From positions 45,076-109,075 of the forward strand of contig JACOSO010000068.1 in the NCBI GenBank assembly GCA_016178785.1: a stretch of DNA of 64,000 nucleotides, written 5' to 3'. Positions 24,616 to 32,453 of this stretch are shown here, piece after piece. The notes beneath the pieces were generated by a model. It was not told the origin of the DNA and ran no database searches. It saw only the letters and a list, made by a program, of their open reading frames with translations. Both the position numbers and the translations under genes were made by a program. The stretch is from Bacteroidota bacterium. GTDB lineage: Bacteria > Bacteroidota > Bacteroidia > Cytophagales > Cyclobacteriaceae. Every line of letters begins with the position of its first letter. The stretch's first letter is position 1.

Positions 24616-25698
24616 TCAGCATCCAGAATCTCTCACCACTGCATACAATACATTGCCGGAAACATATATCTTAAACACTTTTTTATTAGATATCTTCAGC
24701 GTGTTATCAACACTGGGATGAACCATATTCCATGTTTTACCCATGTCAGATGACCGGAATATACCATCGGGATGACCACATATTAAATATTTGCCTACCT
24801 GTTTGATAGATGAAATAAGCGCAGAAGCCTCAAGTGCTTTGATAGATGAAATGAACGAAGGAGGCTGAAATCCTTCATCAATGGCTTTCCATGTTTTACC
24901 GCTATCCAATGAAATGCGTATCCTTCTGGTCATGGTGCTGCTGCTGTAGGATATAGCAGCAAATCCACCTTCGATACGTTCAACCGCGATACCGACTCCC
25001 CCCTCGCTGATTACCCCTTCCCAGTGTTCACCATTGTCTGCCGAACGCATGATACCTTTTGCACCTGTCGCGATGAGAACACCTTCTGACTCCACCATAT
25101 CCCCGACCAAGCCTCCATTTTGTACTTGCTTCCAGCTTTGTCCCTTGTCTGTAGATTTGTAAAGACCGTTATCGCTTCCTAAGAATACCGTCCCGTCAGC
25201 TGTTTCAAAAATAGTTCGCATCAAATGCTTTTTGAAATTGGTATAGATCGGCAACCAGGTTCCTTCAGAGGATACCTTTCGATAAATTTGCCCTTCATAG
25301 TTGTAGGCCATTACCCCTGAACGATTGAAAGCAATAGACGTGCATCGTGGATCAAGAACATTCTCTTTTTCCCAAACAGGAGTTATCAGGTTATTATTAC
25401 TGCGATACATTTTATTTTTAACACGTAAATAGACATCCGACTCTCCTGCAAAAAAATCTTCAGGCTGTTCATTTTCAGGCAAATCCTGGCTGATGTCCTG
25501 CCATGTCTGTCCGCCATCTTTTGATTGAAGAATGATGTTAGTCGCTGGCGGCTCAACATTATTTGTTGTGGCCGCCTTGATGGGTTTTAAAGTCTTTGTC
25601 GGAGATGACAAGGAAAAAAGATCCTGGGCAAATGTCCGTGAACCGATGATTACCGTTACTAGCGTCAGTAGGATGTACGATTTTTTCAAGTGTTTCAT
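24616..25698 (-). CDS. Secreted Asp-box (BNR) repeat protein
   Basis: This 360-aa protein has a signal peptide (SYILLTLVTVIIGSRTFAQ). It then carries at least five Asp-box motifs of the form S-x-D-x-G-x-T-W: SKDGGQTWQ, STDKGQSWK, SADNGEHWE, SLDSGKTWK and SSDMGKTWN. This is the WD40/sialidase-like beta-propeller seen in sialidases, Ycf48-like proteins and sortilin domains. No sialidase catalytic Arg/Tyr set is evident, so a binding or structural role is more likely. It is divergent from the membrane-bound winged-helix regulator at 25818 (119 bp between starts), which is its likely controller. Confidence 0.82.
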   Translation of the reverse strand: MKHLKKSYILLTLVTVIIGSRTFAQDLFSLSSPTKTLKPIKAATTNNVEPPATNIILQSKDGGQTWQDISQDLPENEQPEDFFAGESDVYLRVKNKMYRSNNNLITPVWEKENVLDPRCTSIAFNRSGVMAYNYEGQIYRKVSSEGTWLPIYTNFKKHLMRTIFETADGTVFLGSDNGLYKSTDKGQSWKQVQNGGLVGDMVESEGVLIATGAKGIMRSADNGEHWEGVISEGGVGIAVERIEGGFAAISYSSSTMTRRIRISLDSGKTWKAIDEGFQPPSFISSIKALEASALISSIKQVGKYLICGHPDGIFRSSDMGKTWNMVHPSVDNTLKISNKKVFKIYVSGNVLYAVVRDSGC

Positions 25699-25817
25699 AA
25701 AAAAGTAAATTTGGTTTTTTTACAACCAAACGTACGCATCGAAGGGATGGGCAGGTGTAAACTGCTTGTAAAAACATTGTAAATGAATGTAAATTTTAAA
25801 GGTTAATATCGAATCAC

Positions 25818-26696
25818 ATGAAATTCAGACTGGTTATAGCCATTTCGTTATTCAGTGTTGCACTTTTAATTTCATCCGCCTTTTTATTAAGCCAACCACC
25901 GCAAGATGTATTTATGGAAAAACGCGCGGAGTTGGTTGTACGCCAGATTGGTCATCAGTTATTACAGTACGCTGGCGATTCTACATCGCGGGTGTTGCCC
26001 GTCAAACGATTGAGCACAAATACTTTTCAACTTGAATTTCAAAATCACTTCGCTTTCATGCCCGATACGCTTGTTAAAATTGTGAGAAGTAATCTTGCCC
26101 TGATCGATTTGCCTGTTGACTATCTCATAAATGTATTCGACTGTGCCTCAAAAGAATTAGTCTATGGATTTGAAATACGGCCCGGCTATAAAGAAATTGT
26201 TCCCTGCCGTGGGAGAGCACAGCCCAGAGGCTGCTATACCATTCAAATCTCTTTTGTGGATTTTCAATCCTCACAAAATTTTAACAGTTACTATCCCCTG
26301 GTTATATCTGCTTTGATTGGCTTGTCTCTAATCGCATTTACGGGAAGATATTATTTGAAAAGTGAAAGGAAAGAAGGCAATGCAATTGTTGATGGTGTTT
26401 CGATAGGTAAGTATTCATTTTCGTTAGACAGGCAGTTGCTTAAATTCAATTCAGAAACAATTGAGTTGTCCCACAAGGAAGTGAAGCTATTATCAATACT
26501 TGCAGCCCGACAAAATGATCTGATTAGTCGTGAAGAACTGCTTAAAAAAGTCTGGGAAGATGACGGAGTTTTTACCGGTCGCAGTTTAGACATGTTCATT
26601 TCAAAATTGAGGAAGAAATTTAAGAATGATCCTTGTGTCCAAATAACCAATGTCCACGGGAAAGGGTATAAACTTGAAATTAAGCCTGAGCTCTAA
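25818..26696 (+). CDS. Membrane-anchored winged-helix transcription factor with external sensor domain
   Basis: This 292-aa protein has two membrane helices (about residues 4-25 and 163-181) bounding an extracytoplasmic domain of about 135 residues with cysteines (FDCAS, VPCRGRAQPRGC). After the second helix comes an OmpR/PhoB-type DNA-binding domain (about 195-290: LSHKEVKLLSILAARQNDLI, REELLKKVW, GRSLDMFISKLRKKFK, VHGKGYKL). The layout is inverted relative to ToxR/CadC, where the DNA-binding domain is N-terminal. It is a one-component sensor that would act from the membrane. The divergent Asp-box gene is the obvious target (inference). Both lie between the two copies of repeat B. Confidence 0.85.
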   Translation: MKFRLVIAISLFSVALLISSAFLLSQPPQDVFMEKRAELVVRQIGHQLLQYAGDSTSRVLPVKRLSTNTFQLEFQNHFAFMPDTLVKIVRSNLALIDLPVDYLINVFDCASKELVYGFEIRPGYKEIVPCRGRAQPRGCYTIQISFVDFQSSQNFNSYYPLVISALIGLSLIAFTGRYYLKSERKEGNAIVDGVSIGKYSFSLDRQLLKFNSETIELSHKEVKLLSILAARQNDLISREELLKKVWEDDGVFTGRSLDMFISKLRKKFKNDPCVQITNVHGKGYKLEIKPEL

Positions 26697-26704
26697 ACTC
26701 GCGT

Positions 26705-26818
26705 CCGGCTCCCCCGCCCCGGAACTCTGCGGCCTATTCTTACTTCTGGTGTATTAGCTACTTTTTTGTTTTCATTTACGCAGAGTCCCTGAAACAGGAG
26801 GCTCTCCGAAGAAATGAG
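26705..26818. repeat. Direct repeat B, right copy
   Basis: Near copy of 24430-24540, including CCTATTCTTACTTCTGGTGT and GCAGAGTCCCTGAAACAGGA. It begins right after the stop codon of the regulator gene. The left edge has diverged (GGCTCCCCCGCCCCGGAACT). Confidence 0.65.
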
Positions 26819-26842
26819 AATGAATGGTGTCAAGCTATTCCA

Positions 26843-27274
26843 TCATTTTATTTCGTCAACTGGTTCCCATAATTCTATTTTGTTCCCTTCTTTGTCCATA
26901 ATATGTACAAATTTTCCATAGTCGTAAGTCGCAATGCTGTCAAGTATGGTAACTCCGTTTTTTTTGAAGTTCTCTACAAGTCCTTCAATATTCTGAACCC
27001 GATAATTAATCATAAATTCCTTTTTTGAAGGTGCGAAATGTTCGCTTTCTTTTTTAAAAGGAGTCCAAGCGAGCGTGCCAACTTCCTCAGGTTTGTTTAC
27101 ATTTCTAAATTCAAAACTCGAAAAACCCCAATCATTGATTTCAAGCCCTAAATTTTTGGTGTACCATTCTTTCGTTTCCTTCAGATTGTCTGAATAAAAA
27201 AAAATGCCTCCAATTCCCGTTACCTTCGGGGTTGTGTCGTTAGTTGAAGCCGTTTCATTTTTTTGTTCTTCCAT
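26843..27274 (-). CDS. VOC (glyoxalase-fold) protein, probably a lipoprotein with non-ATG start upstream
   Basis: From the ATG at 27274 this is 143 aa with a VOC domain: GIGGIFFYSDNLKETKEWYT, then HIMDKEGNKIELWEP near the end, typical of glyoxalase/bleomycin-resistance-like proteins. The same frame continues upstream to about 27349 and reads as a hydrophobic segment ending VTVLTSC, followed by NSTPKKTKK. That is a good lipoprotein signal and lipobox. No ATG, GTG or TTG is present between this segment and the in-frame stop (TAG). The candidate initiator is an ATT at 27349-27347. Either a rare start codon or a mutated former start is implied. Function of the VOC domain is unknown. Confidence 0.72.
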   Translation of the reverse strand: MEEQKNETASTNDTTPKVTGIGGIFFYSDNLKETKEWYTKNLGLEINDWGFSSFEFRNVNKPEEVGTLAWTPFKKESEHFAPSKKEFMINYRVQNIEGLVENFKKNGVTILDSIATYDYGKFVHIMDKEGNKIELWEPVDEIK

Positions 27275-27517
27275 TTTTTTTGTTTTTTTAGGTGTCGAGT
27301 TGCAGCTTGTAAGAACTGTTACAATCGAAGCTGTTATTATTAGTCTAATTATTTCGTCTTTCTATTTTTACTGTAGTGTCATCTTTAAGCTGCCGAATAA
27401 CGCTCGAATATATGCAATTAGATAATTTCTTTTCTAAGCCATCTGACTCAGGCCGAGAATTGAAATTGTTTGTTGATCATGAGTCCAACGACAACTTTGG
27501 TACAGCCACCGATTTGG

Positions 27518-28165
27518 GATCGTTGCACTCAGGATTGGCTTGGACCTTTGAGGGTTTGCTCCAACCCCACTTCAAATCAATTCTGAGCGATGTAACAAGA
27601 TTATATTCGTGCCACAAACTACACTCCAGCACAATCAACAAAACGGAGTAAAACAAGAGCGAAGAATCCCCCACCAAGGAGCTCGTGTTACTAAGGGTTA
27701 GAACTCCGGCCAAGGGGATCCTTCGCTGCGCTCAGGATTGGTTTTGGCCTTTGAGGGTTTGCTCCAACCCCACTTCAAATCAATTCTGAGCGGAAGATGT
27801 AACAAGATTATATCTGTGCCACAAACTACACTCCAGACACAATCAACAAAACAGAGTAAGACAAGAGCGAAGAATCCCCCACCACGGAGCTGGCTCAGGG
27901 TACAGGCTCCGGCTTGGGGGATCCTTCGTTGCACTCAGGATTAGGGTTGGACCTTTGAGGGTTTGCTCCAACCCTTCCTCACTTTCAAAAATCAATTCTG
28001 AGCGGTTGGTGTAGCAAGATTACATCCATGCCACAAACTACACTCTAGCACAACAAACAAAACGGAGAAGAAAAGAGCGAAGAATCCCCTACCACGGAGA
28101 CCGCTTTGCTCACGATCGAGTCAGGGCTCCGGTCCGAGGGGATCCTTCGCTGCGCTCAGGATTAG
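27518..28165. repeat. Tandem array of three ~200-bp intergenic units (repeat C)
   Basis: Three head-to-tail units begin at GATC positions 27518, 27717 and 27920, with a further boundary at 28141 (periods 199, 203 and 221 bp). Each contains TTTGAGGGTTTGCTCCAACC, AATCAATTCTGAGCG, ACAAACTACACTC, AACAAAACGGAG (with small changes) and GAGCGAAGAATCCCC. The last segment can pair with the following GGGGATCCTTCGC, so each junction forms an inverted repeat around a variable loop. No reading frame is conserved across units. A lone fragment lies near 19093. Confidence 0.75.
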
Positions 28166-28304
28166 TCTAAGAAAAAAAGTGAAACTTACAGCCTTCGTAT
28201 CGTCCTCTGCGAGAGACGATGCTTGACAAGAGAGCCTATTCCATCTCCAAACTCTTGGTCGTTTTGCGGAAGTGTCAAGTTATGCTGCCTGTTTCGCACG
28301 ATGC

Positions 28305-28512
28305 ATGGAGAAAAATATCAATTGTGCTACGTAAATCATCTATTTCACAGAGGGATATATCAATTGCGCTGAGGAAAATAGCTATTTCACAGAGGGGAAT
28401 ATCAATTATGCTACGTGAAATGTCTATTTCATGGATGGAAATGTCAATTGCCCTGAGGAAAATATGTATTTCACGGAGGGAAACATCAATCATGCTATGC
28501 GAAATGTGTCTG
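28305..28512. repeat. 21/42-bp tandem repeat with heptad coding pattern (repeat D)
   Basis: About five 42-bp units, each made of two 21-bp halves, with recurring ATATCAATT and CTATTTCA blocks (for example 28346-28387 against 28388-28429). Because 21 is a multiple of 3, long frames are open on both strands: + strand 28219-28551 reads as ISIALRK/IAISQRG-type heptads, and the minus strand 28275-28547 reads as EIDISL-type heptads. No start or ribosome site convinces me, so I list it as a repeat, with a repeat protein as a possibility. Confidence 0.65.
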
Positions 28513-28529
28513 ACGCTAATAACCCTACC

Positions 28530-28790
28530 CCACCTGCGGCATGACAACTAGTGGTGGAGATGAGTCTCCGGACGGTATGATCGTGCGAAGGAGCAATCTA
28601 ATAATTTGCTGTCATGCCGGACGGGATGTGTGAAAGAAGGTGCGAGTTCGGGCACCCCCATGAGAGTGCACAGTAAGTACCGACTGCACCGTTCTTACAA
28701 GTCTCCTACCAACGGGATACCGGAACTCCCGCTTCCCTCCCGCTTGCAGTCCGGTATGACAACTTGTGGTGGAGATGAGTCCTTCGGAAT
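28530..28790. repeat. Dispersed intergenic repeat A, copy 2 with terminal inverted repeats
   Basis: The inner element runs from CTGTCATGCCGGAC (starting near 28609) to GTCCGGTATGACAA (ending near 28767), inverted ends of about 13 bp with few mismatches. The flanks GTGGAGATGAGTC occur on both sides (near 28551 and 28771). The same blocks occur at 14455-14700, and a shorter related piece (CTACTGTCATGGCGGAGACA) near 21281. A non-autonomous MITE-like element or a structured intergenic repeat are both possible. No gene lies in the gap 28166-28956. Confidence 0.6.
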
Positions 28791-28956
28791 TAAATTGTGA
28801 AGATGAGTTTTTCAGACAGTGTGCGAACTGTTCATTTGTTTTAATTCTGCTGTTCATTTTTATACAGTGCCCGATGCTCACCTGCTGTTTCAACGTGTTT
28901 TGAAAGATTTATAACATCGGATCGGTTTTTGGTATCGCTGCGCAAAATAAACCCAC

Positions 28957-31383
28957 ATGATTTTTAACTACCTCAAAACAGCCGTGCGCAGTTTGGTGCG
29001 TCATCGGTTCTTCTCTTTTATTAATGTGTTTGGTCTGGCGGTGGCCATGTCCATTTGCATGGCGATGATCATGCTTGTAGCAGACCAGGTGAGCTATGAC
29101 CGATACAACACCACCGCTGACCGGATCTATCGCGTCACCACCATAGATGTAGATGAAAAAGGAAACGTGATGCGCGATAACAGCACCAACTCGGCCTGCT
29201 CTATGCCTGTGGCGCCTGAGCTGGAACACTATGCGGGCATTGAAAAAGCGGTGCGCCTGCGCAGAGGTTTTGGAAACAACTGGGATGGATTTGAAAACCA
29301 AAACGTGAACATTCCGCTGGCCGGTTTTTTTGCCGATGCAGAGACGCTCGAATTTTTTCAATACGAACTTCAATATGGTGATGCAACTACAGCCCTGAAA
29401 GAACCTTTCACCGTTGTGCTCACGCGCAAGGCTGCCAAAAAACTTTTTAAAGAAGAAAACCCCGTGGGCCAAACTATAAAGGTAGGCGACCTTGGTCTCT
29501 ACACGGTGACAGGCATCTTGAAAGAAACGAATCGCAAATCGCACATTGTATTTGAAGGGCTGGCGAGTATGGCTTCGGTGAAAAGCCTGGAGGAGCAAGG
29601 CAAGCTGCGGAAGATCATCGACAAGTGGGATGACTACTGGTCGAGCTGGACATACTTCAGGGTAGCCGAAGGAACCATCGCACAAGAGGTGCAAGAACAC
29701 CTGGATAACATTTATGACAAATACATCATCTCGAACAAAACGCTGGGTTTTTATAGAATGAAGATGGGCATGCAGCCGCTGCTCAGCATTACGCCCGGTA
29801 ACATTATGAACAACGACATAGGGCCGGTGCTGTTTTGGCCGTTTGTTTATTTTCTCGGTGGCCTGGCGTTGGTGATCTTGCTGACTTCCTGTTTCAATTT
29901 TACCAACTTGTCGATTGCTCGCTCGCTCACACGCGCCCGCGAGATTGGCGTGAGAAAAGTGTCGGGTGCCACGCGCTGGCAGGTGTTCACGCAGTTTATA
30001 TCTGAGTCGGTGGTGATTGCTTTGGTGTCGTTAGTGTTGGCGATTTTGCTGCTCACGTTTCTCAAACCGATGATTTTGCAAATGAGCCTGGCGCAAGTGT
30101 TTCGCTGGGATATGTATAATGGTATAGCGGTGTATGCAGTGTTTGTTGTCTTCGCTGTGGCGGTGGGATTATTGGCAGGATTTTTTCCGGCTGTGGTTCT
30201 CTCCGGGTTTCAGCCGATCAAAGTGCTGAAGAACTTATCCAACATGAAACTGTTCTCGCGCATGGGTATGCGAAAAGCATTGCTGGTGTCGCAGTTTACG
30301 TTGTCGTTGTTTTTCATTCTCACGGTGCTTGTTTTGCATGAGCAATTGAATTTGTTTACGAGCAAGGATCATGGCTTCAACATAAAAAGCAACATCATGG
30401 TGAAGTTGAACAACACGCTCTACCAACCTTTGAAAACAGAATTGCAGAAGTACGGCAACATCACGGCTGTGTCAGCTGTCTCACACGTGCCGGCAGCAGG
30501 AACTTCGTATGGCTGCGGAATAAAAAAGAAAGCCGATGACCCAGTGATGATCGATGCCGGATTCTTTTTGGTGGATGAAGATTACGGCAACAACATGAAT
30601 TTGAAATTGCTGGCAGGTGAATTTTTTAAAGCGGAGCACGGAGAGTCGAACAAAACGTTTACTGTGATCAACGAAGCCGCCCTGAAAAAAATGAATTTTA
30701 AATCCGCCCATGATGCCATTGGCGAAACGCTCCTCTACGCCAACGACTCTACCACTAAGACGATTGTGGGCGTAGTGGCGAATTACAATCACCGCGACCT
30801 CACGCGTGAAATTTCTCCCGTGATTCTTTTGTACAACCCAAAAGAATTCAACGTACTGCAAGTGGCGTATGAAGGGTCGTATGAAAACGCTACCGCCTCA
30901 ATCAAAAAAGCATGGGCAGCGGTGAACCCGGGCTTGAAGGTGGATTACATCGCTGTGGAGTCTGAAATCAATAAAGGCTATAACATCGTATTCGGAGACC
31001 TGGTGGGCGTGCTGGGTCTGATTTCTTTTCTCGCCATTTTGATTTCATGCCTCGGACTGTTGGGTATGGCCACATACACCACTGAAACAAGAATCAAGGA
31101 AATATCGATTCGCAAAGTGTTGGGGTCGAGCAATGCGGCACTCGTGGTGTTGCTCTCCCGAGGATTTGGGGTGATGCTCGGCCTGGCTGTTTTGATTGGC
31201 TTGCCTCTCTCCTACTTTGTCAACAACTTCTGGTTGAGTTTGATTGCGTATCATACTTACATTGGGCCGGGGATGATCAGCGTCAGTGTGTTGGTGTTAG
31301 TTTTCTTCGGAGTGATCACGATCGGCTCGCAGACATTAAGAGCTGCGTGGGTGAATCCGGTGAAGAGTTTGAAGAGCGAGTAG
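28957..31383 (+). CDS. MacB/FtsX-type ABC transporter permease, orphan (3 of 3)
   Basis: This 808-aa protein has the same two-module architecture as those at 7197 and 14799: N-terminal helix (FINVFGLAVAMSICMAMIML), MacB core domain, a first FtsX block with AREIGVRKVSGAT, a second external domain, and a last FtsX block with IKEISIRKVLGSS ending WVNPVKSLKSE. No ATPase gene adjoins it. Codon use appears more GC-rich than in its neighbours by eye, which might mark a different history. It is preceded by the long repeat region. Substrate unknown. Confidence 0.85.
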   Translation: MIFNYLKTAVRSLVRHRFFSFINVFGLAVAMSICMAMIMLVADQVSYDRYNTTADRIYRVTTIDVDEKGNVMRDNSTNSACSMPVAPELEHYAGIEKAVRLRRGFGNNWDGFENQNVNIPLAGFFADAETLEFFQYELQYGDATTALKEPFTVVLTRKAAKKLFKEENPVGQTIKVGDLGLYTVTGILKETNRKSHIVFEGLASMASVKSLEEQGKLRKIIDKWDDYWSSWTYFRVAEGTIAQEVQEHLDNIYDKYIISNKTLGFYRMKMGMQPLLSITPGNIMNNDIGPVLFWPFVYFLGGLALVILLTSCFNFTNLSIARSLTRAREIGVRKVSGATRWQVFTQFISESVVIALVSLVLAILLLTFLKPMILQMSLAQVFRWDMYNGIAVYAVFVVFAVAVGLLAGFFPAVVLSGFQPIKVLKNLSNMKLFSRMGMRKALLVSQFTLSLFFILTVLVLHEQLNLFTSKDHGFNIKSNIMVKLNNTLYQPLKTELQKYGNITAVSAVSHVPAAGTSYGCGIKKKADDPVMIDAGFFLVDEDYGNNMNLKLLAGEFFKAEHGESNKTFTVINEAALKKMNFKSAHDAIGETLLYANDSTTKTIVGVVANYNHRDLTREISPVILLYNPKEFNVLQVAYEGSYENATASIKKAWAAVNPGLKVDYIAVESEINKGYNIVFGDLVGVLGLISFLAILISCLGLLGMATYTTETRIKEISIRKVLGSSNAALVVLLSRGFGVMLGLAVLIGLPLSYFVNNFWLSLIAYHTYIGPGMISVSVLVLVFFGVITIGSQTLRAAWVNPVKSLKSE

Positions 31384-31990
31384 GCGATCGCTGTTCGTTG
31401 TTAGTCGGTAGTTGACAAGCATCTCCATGCTCCTCTGCGTCCGCTGCGGTTTTGCTAACCGCATAGGAGGCGCAAAGGAATGCACCTCAGAGTTACGCAA
31501 AGAGTTTCGGAGCGGCTTTTTCAAAAATGTTTTTGTGCCCAAGATCCCGCTGCGACTGCTCATAATCTGCTTCGAATGAATTTATATATCGAATGTCGAT
31601 TGCCGGCCACCTCGTGGATACACTATTTTTTGTCTTTCAGATGCTGCTGTCCAATCACATCTTCCGGCACCCGGGTCATTGGAATTCTGCTGATCATTAG
31701 TGGTGTTGGTAATACCGTGGATTGTTGCACCTCTATATATCATGCAACAAGCTGACTTTTTATGCTACGATCGTTCTTTGATGTACACTACTCTGGGCAT
31801 ATATCCTGGCTCAGTTGTGGTTCCAGGTCAAGGGAGGATTAAAGAACCTGAATTGTATAGGCGAAAACGTTTCCTCGGGTTAATTAACCCTTCGGGCTTC
31901 ATTTTTTGCCATTTAGCGATCCCCGTTGGTGAGGATCAAAGGCAGCGGATATTTTCACACACAGAAATTAATTCACTAAAGTAAAAGAAT
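31384..31990. other. Intergenic stretch without supported gene
   Basis: Two overlapping plus-strand frames (31480-31755 and 31700-31984) are open, but their translations are compositionally odd and show no family features, so I do not call them. GGGTTAATTAACCC near 31878 is a short palindrome. Nothing else is supported before the microprotein at 31991. Confidence 0.4.
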
Positions 31991-32095
31991 ATGATGGTTC
32001 CAAAATTCTATTACTATAGGGCTTGGCTTTTCGCTGCATGGTTAGGTGTAAACTTGTTTATGTTCGTTGTTGCCTGGTTGGTTTCTGTTAAATAA
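31991..32095 (+). CDS. Single-helix membrane microprotein, KFY family, copy 1 (34 aa)
   Basis: The 34-aa frame reads MMVPKFYYYRAWLFAAWLGV and then NLFMFVVAWLVSVK: a short basic/aromatic start and one membrane helix. It was identified by its similarity to a second unannotated frame at 55647-55763: over 28 ungapped residues 12 are identical (pattern KFY[YF]xRxxxFAAx[LI]G, then VxWLxS) and most others conservative. Two independent small frames sharing this pattern argue for a real gene family. No Shine-Dalgarno is evident beyond AAAAGAAT. Function unknown. Confidence 0.55.
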   Translation: MMVPKFYYYRAWLFAAWLGVNLFMFVVAWLVSVK

Positions 32096-32453
32096 AATTT
32101 CCCAAAATCGGGGCTAAAGAACTTTCCGTGAAGATTGGGTTAGCCGCTCTTCAGTGAGGTTCCATGCTCAAAAAAGTCGCAATTAGGCCAATTTCAATAT
32201 CAAAAAATGAAGAAAATTCATGTTCAATATGAGCATAATGGTGAGGAGGTACATCGCGATATTTACGTAACTTACGTATTGCTTCGTGTTTTAAAATTCC
32301 TCCTATCAAGTATTTCTTTTACACGGTTATGCTGCCTGTGATCACTCCTCGCCTGAAACAAGCGGGGTAAAAGCAACTGATAAATCCTACGACAGTTTCT
32401 ATTTAGCATTTCACCTCATCTCCGGGACAGTACCATTTACTATCTTTCCTGCT

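Noticed and set aside
27518..28165. Retron, group II intron or other RNA-based element
   Set aside because: No reverse transcriptase gene is near; the repeat is only structurally suggestive.
28305..28512. CRISPR array
   Set aside because: The 21/42-bp units are contiguous with no unique spacers, and there are no cas genes.
28909..29700. A 263-codon minus-strand frame opposite the third permease
   Set aside because: Antisense shadow; high His/Arg/Val content typical of reversed coding sequence, and no motif.
31480..31984. Two overlapping plus-strand frames of about 90 aa each in a 1-kb gap
   Set aside because: Translation is compositionally odd (Cys, Arg and Ser runs), no ribosome site, no family feature; also overlapping each other in different frames.
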